Shown piece by piece: positions 1-7,846 of a DNA stretch of 64,000 nt. Each line of letters opens with the position of its first letter. Position 1 is the first letter of the stretch. Below the pieces are notes generated by a model that worked only from the letters and a program-made list of their open reading frames with translations, had not been told where the DNA came from and did no database searches. Source of the stretch: Kitasatospora setae KM-6054 (GTDB taxonomy: Bacteria; Actinomycetota; Actinomycetes; Streptomycetales; Streptomycetaceae); NCBI RefSeq assembly GCF_000269985.1, contig NC_016109.1:7529001-7593000 (forward strand), written 5' to 3'. The position numbers and the translations under genes are program-made.

Positions 1-1
1 C

Positions 2-913
2 AAGGACCCTGAGGGGCGGATGGCGCTCGCCGACCATCTCCGCGAACTGCGCAACCGGATTGTCAAGGCACTGCTGGCGATCATCCTCTTCACGATCGTC
101 GCGATGTTCTACCACAAGCGGCTGCTCGACTTCCTGATCGCGCCGCTGCCCGCCTGCGGCCCGGACGGCAAGCCCCCCAGCGGTCTGGACCACTGCGCCC
201 AGATCTCCAACATCGGCCTGACCACGCCGTTCACGGTCATGCTGAAGGTCAGCCTCACGGCCGGTGTGGTCGCCGCCACCCCGGTCTGGCTGTACCAGCT
301 GTGGAAGTTCGTGGCCCCCGGCCTGCACCAGCACGAGCGCCGCTACTCGGTGACCTTCCTGACGGTCGGCACCCCGCTGTTCCTGGCGGGCGCGGTGCTC
401 GCGTACGTGGTCATGCCGGTCACCGCGCAGATGCTGATCAGCTTCATCGCGGACGGCGTCACCTCGATCGTGCCGGTCGAGGACTACCTGGACCTGATCA
501 CCCGCATGGTGCTGGTGTTCGGCGCGGGCTTCGAACTGCCGCTGTTCCTGGTGATGCTGAACCTGGTCGGGGTGCTCACCGGCAAGCGGCTGCTCGGCTG
601 GTGGCGCGCGATGGTCATGGGCATCACGGTGTTCGCGGCCTTCGCCACCCCGTCCGCCGACCCGCTGTCGATGCTGGCGCTGGCCGCGCCGATCTGGGCG
701 CTGTACTTCCTGGCGGTCGGCATCTCGCTGATGAACGACAAGCGCAAGGCGGCCCGCAACCCGGACGCCGGGCTGAGCGACGAGGAAGCCTCCGCGGTCG
801 ACCTGTCGGTCGAGGCGGTCGGCGACGCGGAGGCGGTCGGCGGGGTCGAGACGGTGGAGGCCCCGGCGCCGATCCCGGCCGCGCGGCGTGACCAGATCGA
901 CGACATCACCTGA
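2..913 (+). CDS. tatC: Sec-independent translocase subunit TatC (5' end outside window)
   Basis: The frame is already open at base 2 (Lys-Asp-Pro-Glu-Gly-Arg before the Met at 20), as in the charged N-terminus usual for actinobacterial TatC, so the true start lies upstream of the window. TatC is the polytopic membrane core of the twin-arginine translocase and, with TatB, binds twin-arginine signal peptides of folded exported proteins. Six hydrophobic segments are visible, near residues 14-34, 70-90, 109-135, 158-185, 195-212 and 214-236 counted from Met at 20, with the family Phe-Glu-x-Pro motif in segment 4. The last 55 or so residues are an acidic, Ala/Val-rich low-complexity tail, probably cytosolic. 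A strong hairpin follows, so this gene ends its transcription unit. The family call is secure. Confidence 0.95.
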   Translation, partial: KDPEGRMALADHLRELRNRIVKALLAIILFTIVAMFYHKRLLDFLIAPLPACGPDGKPPSGLDHCAQISNIGLTTPFTVMLKVSLTAGVVAATPVWLYQLWKFVAPGLHQHERRYSVTFLTVGTPLFLAGAVLAYVVMPVTAQMLISFIADGVTSIVPVEDYLDLITRMVLVFGAGFELPLFLVMLNLVGVLTGKRLLGWWRAMVMGITVFAAFATPSADPLSMLALAAPIWALYFLAVGISLMNDKRKAARNPDAGLSDEEASAVDLSVEAVGDAEAVGGVETVEAPAPIPAARRDQIDDIT

Positions 914-940
914 TGAGCGGATGAACACCGCGTGTCGGTG

Positions 941-973
941 AGCGGCCCCGGACCCCTGCGGTCCGGGGCCGCT
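941..973 (+). terminator. Intrinsic terminator hairpin after tatC
   Basis: A perfect 14-bp stem (941-954 with 960-973) encloses a 5-base loop 27 bases after the tatC stop. There is no long T run, which is usual for actinomycete terminators. Confidence 0.8.
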
Positions 974-1040
974 CGGCGTTTCCGGGGCGGGCGGGACCAC
1001 CGGATCGGCGCTGGTGGGGGGCTTGCCCGCCGCTCAAGCC

Positions 1041-1060
1041 ATGTGACATATTACTGACGT
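1041..1060. promoter_or_regulatory. Candidate operator before the hydroxyproline dehydrogenase genes
   Basis: The 9-base palindrome ATGTGACAT (1041-1049) lies just upstream of the GTG start at 1059 in a locally A/T-rich stretch. The core GTGACAT recurs before the deaminase gene (reverse strand, 4253-4259) and before the GntR gene (9859-9865). I infer a shared operator, most simply for the GntR/FCD regulator at the end of the cluster. With so little leader the transcript may be almost leaderless. Confidence 0.45.
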
Positions 1061-2225
1061 GCTCAAGCGAAACCCCTACGACGTCGTGGTGGTCGGCGCC
1101 GGCGTCGTCGGCGCCGCCTGCGCCTACTACGCCGCCCGCTCCGGCCTGAAGGTCGCGGTCGTCGACCGCGGCCCGGTGGCCGGCGGCACCACCGGTGCGG
1201 GCGAAGGCAACCTGCTGGTCTCCGACAAGGAGCCCGGTCCGGAGCTCGACCTCGCCCTGCTCTCCACCGGCCTGTGGCGCGACCTCGCCGCCGAGTTCGG
1301 CGAGCAGGTCGAGTACGAGCCCAAGGGCGGCCTGGTGGTCGCCACCAAGCCGGCCGGCCTGGAACTGCTGCAGGGCTTCGCCGCCAAGCAGCGCGCCGTC
1401 GGCGTGGAGGCCGTCCCGGTCGCCGCCGACGAGCTGCGCGCCCTCGAACCCCACCTGGCCGAGGACCTGCCCGGCGGCTACCTGTACCCGCAGGACGCCC
1501 AGGTGCAGCCCGCGCTGGCCGCCGCCCACCTGCTGCGCGCCTCCGGCGCCGACCGCTACCTCGGCGAGGCCGTCACCGGCCTGCTGCGCGGCCCCGGCGG
1601 CGCCGTCACCGGCGTGGTCACCGAGCGCCGCGAACTCGCCGCGCCCGCCGTGGTCAACGCCGCCGGCACCTGGGGCGGCGAACTCGCCGCGCTGGCCGGC
1701 GTCCGGCTGCCGGTGCTGCCCCGGCGCGGCTTCGTGCTGGTCACCGAACCGCTGCCGCGGATCGTCCGGCGCAAGGTCTACGCCGCCGACTACGTCGCCG
1801 ACGTCGCCTCCGGCTCGGCCGACCTGCAGTCCTCCGCCGTGGTCGAGGGCACCCCCGCCGGGCCGGTGCTGATCGGCGCCAGCCGCGAGCGGGTCGGCTT
1901 CGACCGCACGCTCAACCCCGAGGTGCTGCACCGGCTGGCCGCCCAGGCCGCCGCGCTGTTCCCGGTGCTGCGCGACGTGCTGGTCCAGCGCTCGTACCGG
2001 GGCTTCCGCCCGTACCTGCCGGACCACCTGCCGGCGATCGGGCAGGACGCCCGGGTACCCGGCCTGTACCACGCCTGCGGGCACGAGGGCGCGGGCATCG
2101 GCCTGGCGCCCGCCACCGGGCTGCTGATCAGCCGCCAGCTCACCGGCGAGCGGCCCGAGCTGGACCTGGCGCCGTTCCGGCCGGAGCGGTTCGAGGGCTA
2201 CCGGGACGAGGAGGACGGGCGGTGA
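1059..2225 (+). CDS. FAD-dependent DadA/DAO-family oxidoreductase, probable D-hydroxyproline dehydrogenase subunit
   Basis: 388 residues. The N-terminus carries the dinucleotide-binding motif GAGVVG after a beta strand and ends that fold with an acidic Asp-Arg pair; a DAO-type C-terminus includes HACGHEGAGIGLAPATG, which closes over the flavin. The family oxidises secondary or primary amino acids to imines. Here it is followed by a small [2Fe-2S] protein and an FAD/[2Fe-2S] protein, the same three parts seen in hetero-oligomeric cis-4-hydroxy-D-proline dehydrogenases of pseudomonads (established family knowledge). I infer oxidation of cis-4-hydroxy-D-proline to pyrroline-4-hydroxy-2-carboxylate, passing electrons through the partner subunits. 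GTG start at 1059, chosen because nothing upstream fits and an operator-like palindrome precedes it. Sarcosine or proline oxidation is an alternative. Confidence 0.85.
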   Translation: MLKRNPYDVVVVGAGVVGAACAYYAARSGLKVAVVDRGPVAGGTTGAGEGNLLVSDKEPGPELDLALLSTGLWRDLAAEFGEQVEYEPKGGLVVATKPAGLELLQGFAAKQRAVGVEAVPVAADELRALEPHLAEDLPGGYLYPQDAQVQPALAAAHLLRASGADRYLGEAVTGLLRGPGGAVTGVVTERRELAAPAVVNAAGTWGGELAALAGVRLPVLPRRGFVLVTEPLPRIVRRKVYAADYVADVASGSADLQSSAVVEGTPAGPVLIGASRERVGFDRTLNPEVLHRLAAQAAALFPVLRDVLVQRSYRGFRPYLPDHLPAIGQDARVPGLYHACGHEGAGIGLAPATGLLISRQLTGERPELDLAPFRPERFEGYRDEEDGR

Positions 2226-2368
2226 GCGCGGCGCGCGACCCGTTCGCGCTGCTCGGCGGCGACTGCGTGGCGATCTCCTGCCCGGTGGGCGGCCGTTCCG
2301 CCGCGGGCGGCGGGAGCGAGGCCGGGCAGCGGCCCGCGCGGTACGAAGCACGTGAAGGCGAGGAGTAG
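2222..2368 (+). CDS. Possible small protein, 48 residues
   Basis: A GTG overlapping the preceding stop (GTGA at 2222-2225) opens a 48-codon frame that ends 4 bases before the next start. It fills what would otherwise be a 147-base gap in a tight operon. The product is Gly/Ala/Arg rich with a short hydrophobic stretch near residues 8-22 containing two Cys, and matches no family I recognise. It could equally be spacer DNA left open by base composition. Confidence 0.25.
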   Translation: MSAARDPFALLGGDCVAISCPVGGRSAAGGGSEAGQRPARYEAREGEE

Positions 2369-2372
2369 CCCG

Positions 2373-2681
2373 ATGGACCCGCTCGACCTGGTGGGCGCCG
2401 AACCCGGCCCCGCCCGCACCATCCTGTTCGACGGCCGCCCGGTGCCCGCGCTGCCCGGCCAGACGCTGGCCGCCGCGCTCTGGGCCGACGGCGTGCTCGC
2501 CTGGCGCACCACCCGCTCCGGCGGCCGCCCGCGCGGCGCGTTCTGCGGCATCGGCCAGTGCTTCGACTGCCTGGCCACCGTCAACGGCCGCCCCAACCAG
2601 CGCCTGTGCCTGCTGCCCGCCGAGCACGGCGACACCGTCACCACCCAGGAGGGCCACGGCCATGCCGACCTCGAAGTCTGA
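2373..2681 (+). CDS. (2Fe-2S)-binding subunit of amino-acid dehydrogenase
   Basis: 102 residues, a plant-type ferredoxin fold like the N-terminal domain of sarcosine oxidase alpha or HcnA. The cluster cysteines are C58, C63, C66 and C79 in the order CGIGQCFDC then C. Such subunits hand electrons between the flavoprotein that oxidises the imino acid and a second flavoprotein. The ATG at 2373 is preceded by GGCGAGGAG; a GTG at 2352 is also in frame but has no ribosome site. The end overlaps the next gene by 20 bases, which suggests coupled translation. The heterotrimer arrangement FAD subunit, [2Fe-2S] subunit, FAD/BFD subunit is the main reason for assigning it to hydroxyproline dehydrogenase. 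Confidence 0.85.
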   Translation: MDPLDLVGAEPGPARTILFDGRPVPALPGQTLAAALWADGVLAWRTTRSGGRPRGAFCGIGQCFDCLATVNGRPNQRLCLLPAEHGDTVTTQEGHGHADLEV

Positions 2682-4083
2682 GCCGGGCGCCGGCCGCGGG
2701 GGCGTGTACGACCTCGCGGTGATCGGCGCCGGCCCCGCCGGGCTGGCCGCGGCCGACGCCGCCGCCGGGCTCGGCCTGCGGGTCGCCCTGGTGGACGCCG
2801 GCAGCCGGCTCGGCGGCCAGTACTACCGGCACCCGGCCCCCGAACTGGGCGCCGCGCGCCCCGAGAAGCTGCACCACGGCTGGGCGGTCTTCGCCCGGCT
2901 GCGCGACCGGCTGGCGGCCGCACCGCTGGTCGACCACCTGGCCGGCCACCACGTGTGGGCGGCCGAGGCGGGCCTGCCCGGCGACGACGCCGCCCCCTGG
3001 CGCCTGCACGCCACCCGCGGCCCCGGGGCCGGCGACCGGGCCACCGTCCTGGCCCGCGCCGTCCTGCTGGCCACCGGCGCCTACGAGCGGCACCTGCCCT
3101 TCCCCGGGTGGACGCTGCCCGGGGTGGTGACCGCGGGCGGCGCGCAGGCGATGCTCAAGTCCGGGCTGGTGCTGCCCGGCCACCGGATCGTGGTGTCCGG
3201 CAGCGGCCCTCTGCTGCTGGCCGCCGCCTCCTCGCTGGTCTCGGCCGGCGCGAAGGTCCCCGCGATCGTGGAGGCCACCTCCTACCTCGGCTACGCCCGC
3301 GGACTGCCGGTGCTGGCCGGCAACCCCGCGAAGCTCGCCGAGGGCGCCTCGCACGGCGCCGTGCTGCTGCGGCGCGGTGTGCGGCTGCGCCGCGGCAGTG
3401 CCGTGGTCGAGGCGCACGGCACCGACCGGGTCACCGCCGTCACGGTGGCCCGGCTGGACGCCCGCTGGAAGCCGGTCCCGGGGACCGAGCGGCGGATCGA
3501 GTGCGACGCGCTGGCGATCGGTCACGGGCTCGTCCCGCAGATCGAGCTGGCCGTCGAGCTCGGCGCCGAGACGGTCACCGGGCCGGACGGCGCGGCCGCC
3601 CTCAAGGTGGACGCGCAGCAGCGCACCAGCGTGCCCGGGCTGTGGGCGGCGGGGGAGACCTGCGGGGTCGGCGGCGCCGACCTGGCGCTCGCCGAGGGCG
3701 TGCTGGCCGCCCACGCGGTGGCCGGCCGTCCGGCCCCCGCCCGGGAGCTGGCCACCCGGCGGCGGCGGCGCTCGTTCGCCGCGCTGATGGCCGCCGCGCA
3801 CGCCCCCGGACCGGACTGGACCGGCTGGGTCACCGACGACACCGACGTCTGCCGGTGCGAGGAGGTCCCCGCCGGGGAGATCCGCGCGGCCGTGACGGAG
3901 CTCGGCGCCGGCGACGCCCGGACGGTCAAGCTGCTCACCCGGGCCGGGATGGGCTGGTGCCAGGGCCGGATGTGCGGGCCCGCGGTGGCCTGCCTGTCCG
4001 GCGGCGGCACCGGGCGGCCCGACAGCCGTCCGCTGTCCTGCCCCGTCCCGCTGGCGCAGCTGGCCGCGCCGCGCGAGGAGTAG
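2662..4083 (+). CDS. FAD/NAD(P)-binding oxidoreductase with C-terminal BFD-like [2Fe-2S] domain
   Basis: 473 residues, HcnB / opine-oxidoreductase type. The N-terminal Rossmann motif is IGAGPAG (21-27); the middle holds the second nucleotide-binding fold (VVSGSGPLLLA) and a late GLWAAGETCGVGG flavin motif. The C-terminal domain has C397-x-C399 and C433-x4-C438, the BFD-type iron-sulfur ligand pattern. With the two upstream products it completes a three-subunit amino-acid dehydrogenase. The start overlaps the preceding gene and follows a GGAGGGCCACGG ribosome site. Electron acceptor unknown; by family it is the respiratory chain rather than oxygen. A perfect hairpin 74 bases after the stop probably ends this three-gene unit. 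Confidence 0.88.
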   Translation: MPTSKSEPGAGRGGVYDLAVIGAGPAGLAAADAAAGLGLRVALVDAGSRLGGQYYRHPAPELGAARPEKLHHGWAVFARLRDRLAAAPLVDHLAGHHVWAAEAGLPGDDAAPWRLHATRGPGAGDRATVLARAVLLATGAYERHLPFPGWTLPGVVTAGGAQAMLKSGLVLPGHRIVVSGSGPLLLAAASSLVSAGAKVPAIVEATSYLGYARGLPVLAGNPAKLAEGASHGAVLLRRGVRLRRGSAVVEAHGTDRVTAVTVARLDARWKPVPGTERRIECDALAIGHGLVPQIELAVELGAETVTGPDGAAALKVDAQQRTSVPGLWAAGETCGVGGADLALAEGVLAAHAVAGRPAPARELATRRRRRSFAALMAAAHAPGPDWTGWVTDDTDVCRCEEVPAGEIRAAVTELGAGDARTVKLLTRAGMGWCQGRMCGPAVACLSGGGTGRPDSRPLSCPVPLAQLAAPREE

Positions 4084-4156
4084 GCCCCCGGGCCGTCCCG
4101 CGCCCTCCCGGGCCCTGCCGGTTCCCACCGGCCCCGGGGCCGGGCCCGGCCGGCGG

Positions 4157-4179
4157 TGCCGCGCGTCGGGCGCGCGGCA
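4157..4179 (+). terminator. Hairpin between dehydrogenase genes and deaminase gene
   Basis: A perfect 9-bp stem TGCCGCGCG (4157-4165 with 4171-4179) with a 5-base loop. It separates the dehydrogenase genes from the deaminase promoter region. Confidence 0.55.
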
Positions 4180-4250
4180 GTGCCGATCGGCCCGGACCCC
4201 GGACCGATTCGGTCGGTGCGCCCCCTTGTGGCTCACCGCGACCACTTATA

Positions 4251-4263
4251 AAATGTCACACAT
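4251..4263. promoter_or_regulatory. Candidate operator before the HPC deaminase gene
   Basis: ATGTCACACAT (4253-4263) has 4-base inverted arms around a 3-base centre and lies 20 bases before the ATG at 4284. The 12 bases AAATGTCACACA (4251-4262) occur again exactly at 46243-46254 between the S9 peptidase and class V aminotransferase genes. The match suggests one regulator acts on both promoters. Confidence 0.5.
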
Positions 4264-4283
4264 CATATCGAGGGAGACCCCCC

Positions 4284-5192
4284 ATGACCCGCACCCCCCA
4301 CGACGCCGCCCGTCCCTGGCGCGGCATCATGGTCGCCACCACGCTGCCCTTCCGTGACGACCTCTCGGTGGACTACGACGCCTACGCCGAGCACGTCCGC
4401 TGGCTGATCGACAACGGCTGCGACGGCGTCGTCCCCAACGGCTCCCTGGGCGAGTACCAGACCCTCACCGCCGAGGAGCGGGCCAAGGTCGTCACCACCG
4501 CCGTCGAGGCGGCCGGCGACGGCTCCCGCGTGATGCCCGGCGTCGCCGCCTACGGCAGCGCCGAGTCCCGCCGCTGGGCCGAGCAGGCCGCCGAGGCCGG
4601 CGCCGGCTCCGTGCTGCTGCTCCCGCCGAACGCCTACCGCGCCGACCACGCCGCGGTGCGCGCCCACTACTCCGAGGTCGCCAAGGCCGGCGTCCCGATC
4701 GTGGCCTACAACAACCCGATCGACACCAAGGTCGACCTCGTCCCGTCGCTGCTCGCCCAGCTGCACGCCGACGGCTCGATCGTCGCCGTCAAGGAGTTCT
4801 CCGGCGACGTCCGCCGCGCCTACGAGATCGCCGAGCTGGCCCCCGAGCTGGACCTGCTGATCGGCGCCGACGACGTGCTGCTGGAGCTGGCCATCGCCGG
4901 CGCCGTCGGCTGGATCGCCGGCTACCCGAACGCGCTGCCCGCCGCCAGCTCGGAGCTGTACCACGCCGCCGTCTCCGGCGACCTGGCCACCGCCGTCCCG
5001 CTCTACAAGTCGCTGCACTCGCTGCTGCGCTGGGACTCCAAGACCGAGTTCGTCCAGTCCATCAAGCTCTCCATGGACATCGCCGGCCGCCCGGGCGGTC
5101 CGACCCGCGCCCCGCGCCTGCCGCTCGTCCCGGAGATCGAGGCCGCGGTGCGCGCCGCGACCGAGAAGGCGCTGGCCGACGGCCACAAGTAG
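4284..5192 (+). CDS. DapA/N-acetylneuraminate lyase family protein, probable pyrroline-4-hydroxy-2-carboxylate deaminase
   Basis: 302 residues, a single (beta/alpha)8 barrel of the class I DapA superfamily. The Schiff-base lysine is K170 in VKEFSG and the conserved tyrosine is Y142 in AYNNP; the substrate loop reads GSLGEYQTL in place of the GTTGE of true DapA. In hydroxyproline catabolism this family converts pyrroline-4-hydroxy-2-carboxylate to 2-oxoglutarate semialdehyde plus ammonia (known from rhizobia and pseudomonads). The position between dehydrogenase, epimerase and aldehyde dehydrogenase genes makes that role far more likely than lysine synthesis. ATG at 4284 is preceded by GAGGGAGA. 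An operator-like repeat lies just upstream. Confidence 0.88.
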   Translation: MTRTPHDAARPWRGIMVATTLPFRDDLSVDYDAYAEHVRWLIDNGCDGVVPNGSLGEYQTLTAEERAKVVTTAVEAAGDGSRVMPGVAAYGSAESRRWAEQAAEAGAGSVLLLPPNAYRADHAAVRAHYSEVAKAGVPIVAYNNPIDTKVDLVPSLLAQLHADGSIVAVKEFSGDVRRAYEIAELAPELDLLIGADDVLLELAIAGAVGWIAGYPNALPAASSELYHAAVSGDLATAVPLYKSLHSLLRWDSKTEFVQSIKLSMDIAGRPGGPTRAPRLPLVPEIEAAVRAATEKALADGHK

Positions 5193-5206
5193 GCACACCG
5201 CGGCGG

Positions 5207-5242
5207 GGTCCGGACCGGTCCCGGGGGGAACCGGTCCGGACC
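5207..5242 (+). terminator. Hairpin inside the catabolic cluster
   Basis: TCCGGACCGGT (5209-5219) pairs perfectly with 5230-5240 and two more G-C pairs extend it. It stands 14 bases after the deaminase stop, so it may only partly stop transcription or mark a processing point within the operon. Confidence 0.5.
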
Positions 5243-5294
5243 GCCGCCGCTCCCGCTCCCGCCCCGTCAGCAGTTGATCGAAGAGAGCACCGCG

Positions 5295-6299
5295 ATGCGG
5301 ACCCGTCACGTCTTCCACGCCGTCGACTCGCACACCGAGGGAATGCCCACCCGGGTGATCACCGGTGGCTTCGGCACCATCCCCGGCGCCACCATGGCCG
5401 AACGGCGCGTCCACTTCCAGCAGCACCTCGACGAGTTCCGCACGCTGCTGATGTACGAACCCCGCGGCCACGCGGCGATGAGCGGCGCGATCCTGCAGCC
5501 GCCGACCCGGCCGGACGCCGACTTCGGCGTGCTCTACATCGAGGTCTCCGGGCTGCTGCCGATGTGCGGGCACGGCACCATCGGCGTCGCCACCGTGCTG
5601 GTCGAGACCGGCATGGTCCCGGTCGTCGAGCCGGTCACCACCATCCGGCTGGACACCCCGGCCGGGCTGGTCGTCGTCGACGTCAAGGTGGAGAACGGCG
5701 CCGCGGTCGGCGTCACCCTCCGCAACGTGCCCTCGTACTCGGTCGCGCTGGACCGCCGGATCGAGGTGCCCGGCTACGGCACGGTCACCTACGACCTGGC
5801 GTACGGCGGCAACTACTACGCGATCCTGCCGCTGGAGCAGTTCGGGCTGCCGTTCGAGCGGGAGCGCAAGGACGACATCCTGGCCGCCGGCCTCGCCATG
5901 ATGGACGCGATCAACGCCTCGGACGACCGGCCGGTCCACCCCGAGAACCCGTCCATCCACAGCTGCCACCACGTCCAGCTGCTCGCGCCCGGGTCGGACG
6001 CGAAGCACTCCCGGCACGCGATGGCGATCCACCCCGGCTGGTTCGACCGCTCGCCCTGCGGGACGGGCACCTCCGCGCGGATGGCGCAGCTGCACGCCCG
6101 CGGCGAGCTGGCGATCGGCGACGAGTTCCGCAACGACTCCTTCATCGGGACGACCTTCACCGGCCGCCTGGTCGAGGAGACCACCGTGGCCGGCCTGCCC
6201 GCCGTCGTCCCGACCGTCACCGGCCGGGCCTGGGTGACCGGCACCGCGCAGTACTTCCTCGACCCGACCGACCCGTTCCCGGCGGGCTTCCTGCTGTAG
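5295..6299 (+). CDS. Proline racemase family, probable 4-hydroxyproline 2-epimerase
   Basis: 334 residues, the usual family length. Both catalytic cysteines are present: C91 in MCGHGT and C255 in DRSPCGTGTS, the Cys-Cys pair used by proline racemase and 4-hydroxyproline epimerase to exchange the alpha proton. The N-terminal DSHTEGMPTRV and EPRGHAAMSG stretches are typical of the epimerase branch. The enzyme would convert trans-4-hydroxy-L-proline to cis-4-hydroxy-D-proline, the first step of the pathway encoded around it. ATG at 5295 is chosen because GAAGAGAG lies just upstream; a TTG at 5274 is in frame but less likely. Confidence 0.9.
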   Translation: MRTRHVFHAVDSHTEGMPTRVITGGFGTIPGATMAERRVHFQQHLDEFRTLLMYEPRGHAAMSGAILQPPTRPDADFGVLYIEVSGLLPMCGHGTIGVATVLVETGMVPVVEPVTTIRLDTPAGLVVVDVKVENGAAVGVTLRNVPSYSVALDRRIEVPGYGTVTYDLAYGGNYYAILPLEQFGLPFERERKDDILAAGLAMMDAINASDDRPVHPENPSIHSCHHVQLLAPGSDAKHSRHAMAIHPGWFDRSPCGTGTSARMAQLHARGELAIGDEFRNDSFIGTTFTGRLVEETTVAGLPAVVPTVTGRAWVTGTAQYFLDPTDPFPAGFLL

Positions 6300-6347
6300 C
6301 GGGGGAGCGGGTGGGCGTGTTCGGGGTACGGGTGGAGCAGGGGGGCC

Positions 6348-6371
6348 CGCCCGGTTCGGCGGAACCGGGCG
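6348..6371 (+). terminator. Hairpin before the aldehyde dehydrogenase gene
   Basis: CGCCCGGTTC (6348-6357) pairs perfectly with 6362-6371 around a 4-base GGCG loop, 48 bases after the epimerase stop. No T run follows. Confidence 0.5.
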
Positions 6372-6466
6372 CACCGCCCGCCGCCCGTGCCCGGACCACG
6401 CCCGCCCGTGTTTTCCCGTTGCGCAGGCAACCGCCAACTCCCCCTTCGCGAAAGGTTCCTGAGAAC

Positions 6467-7846
6467 ATGACCACGATCGACTCGTACAACCCCGCCGACC
6501 CCGACGACCTGGTCATCTCGGTGCCGGCGACGGACGCCGCCGGCGTCGCCGAGGCGATCGCGGGCGCGCGCGAGGCGCAGCGCGGCTGGTGGGCGCTGGG
6601 CGCGGCCGGGCGCTCGCTGGCGCTGACCCGGGCCGCCGCCGCGATCGAGGGGGCCGCCGACGAGCTGGCCGAGCTGGTCGTCCGCGAGGTCGGCAAGCCG
6701 ATCGCCGAGGCCCGCGGCGAGGTCGCCCGCACCGTGGCGATCTGGCGCTACTACGCGCAGGCGCCGTTCGCCGCCTCCGGCGAGGTGCACGAGCCCGCCG
6801 CCGGGCAGGGCCTGCTGCTGACCCGCCGCCGCCCGTACGGCGTGGCCGGCCTGATCACGCCGTGGAACTTCCCGCTGGCGATCCCGACCTGGAAGGCCGC
6901 CCCGGCGCTGGCCGTCGGCAACGCCGTGGTGCTCAAGCCGTCCTCCGAGGCGGTCGCGGTGGCGCTGCGGCTGGCCGAGCTCGCGGGCCTGCCCGAGGGC
7001 GTGCTGACGATCGTCCCGGGCGGTGCCGCGGCGGGGACGGCACTGATCGGCGGCGCCGACGTCATCTCCTTCACCGGCTCGACCTGGGTGGGCCGCTCGG
7101 TGATCGCGGGGGCGACCGAGCGCGGCATCCCGGTGCAGTCCGAGATGGGCGGCCTGAACGCCGCGCTGGTGCTGCCGGACGCCGACATCGCGCAGGCCGC
7201 CGCGCACCTGGCCAACGCCATCGCCGGCTACGCGGGCCAGAAGTGCACCGCCACCAGCCGGGTGATCGCCGTCGGCGACGCGTACGAGCCGCTGGCCGAG
7301 GCGCTCGCCAAGGCGCTCGCCCAGACCCCGGCCGCCGACCCGTCCGCGCCCACCACCTCGTGCGGCCCGGTGATCAACCGGGAGTCGCTGGAGCGGCTGA
7401 CCGACGCCATCGACACCGCCCGCGAGGGCGGCGCGACCGTGCTGGCCGGCGGCGCCAAGGCCGACCGGGCCGGCTGGTTCCTGGAGCCCACCCTGGTCGA
7501 GGCCGTCCCGGCCGGACACCCGCTGCTGGAGGAGGAGTTCTTCGGCCCGGTCGCCGTGCTGGTGCCCGCCGCCGACCTGGACGAGGCGATCGCCATCGCC
7601 AACAACACCCGGCACAGCCTCTCCACCTCCGTCCACTCGCGCAGCCTGGACGTGGCGCTGGCCGCCGCGGACCGCCTGGACGCCGGCATGATCCGGATCA
7701 ACGCCCCCTCCAGCGGCGTCGACTTCCACCTGCCGTTCGGCGGCGCCAAGGGCGCCTCGTACGGCTCGCGCGAGCAGGGCCAGGCCGTGCTCGACTTCTA
7801 CACCGCGTCGCGCACCGTCAGCGTGCTGCCCGCCGGGGAGTACTGA
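6467..7846 (+). CDS. NAD(P)-dependent aldehyde dehydrogenase, probable 2-oxoglutarate semialdehyde dehydrogenase
   Basis: 459 residues, slightly short for the ALDH superfamily. The oxyanion Asn is N134 in TPWNFP, the general base is E226 in SEMGG and the nucleophile is C260 in GQKCT; the cofactor loop reads FTGSTWVG. By context it oxidises 2-oxoglutarate semialdehyde, the product of the deaminase, to 2-oxoglutarate, delivering hydroxyproline carbon to the TCA cycle. The ATG at 6467 is preceded by a purine-rich GAAAGG. The stop overlaps the next start by one base (TGATG), so the two proteins are probably coupled in translation. Succinate or betaine semialdehyde enzymes look alike; context decides the call. 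Confidence 0.87.
   Translation: MTTIDSYNPADPDDLVISVPATDAAGVAEAIAGAREAQRGWWALGAAGRSLALTRAAAAIEGAADELAELVVREVGKPIAEARGEVARTVAIWRYYAQAPFAASGEVHEPAAGQGLLLTRRRPYGVAGLITPWNFPLAIPTWKAAPALAVGNAVVLKPSSEAVAVALRLAELAGLPEGVLTIVPGGAAAGTALIGGADVISFTGSTWVGRSVIAGATERGIPVQSEMGGLNAALVLPDADIAQAAAHLANAIAGYAGQKCTATSRVIAVGDAYEPLAEALAKALAQTPAADPSAPTTSCGPVINRESLERLTDAIDTAREGGATVLAGGAKADRAGWFLEPTLVEAVPAGHPLLEEEFFGPVAVLVPAADLDEAIAIANNTRHSLSTSVHSRSLDVALAAADRLDAGMIRINAPSSGVDFHLPFGGAKGASYGSREQGQAVLDFYTASRTVSVLPAGEY

Noticed and set aside
906..2663. Long antisense open frames opposite the oxidoreductase genes and elsewhere
   Set aside because: Translations are low-complexity Gly/Arg/Ala/Gln-rich and follow from third-position G/C in the real genes.
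4284..5192. Housekeeping dihydrodipicolinate synthase (dapA)
   Set aside because: The GTTGE loop is replaced by GSLGE and the gene sits inside a hydroxyproline cluster without lysine genes.
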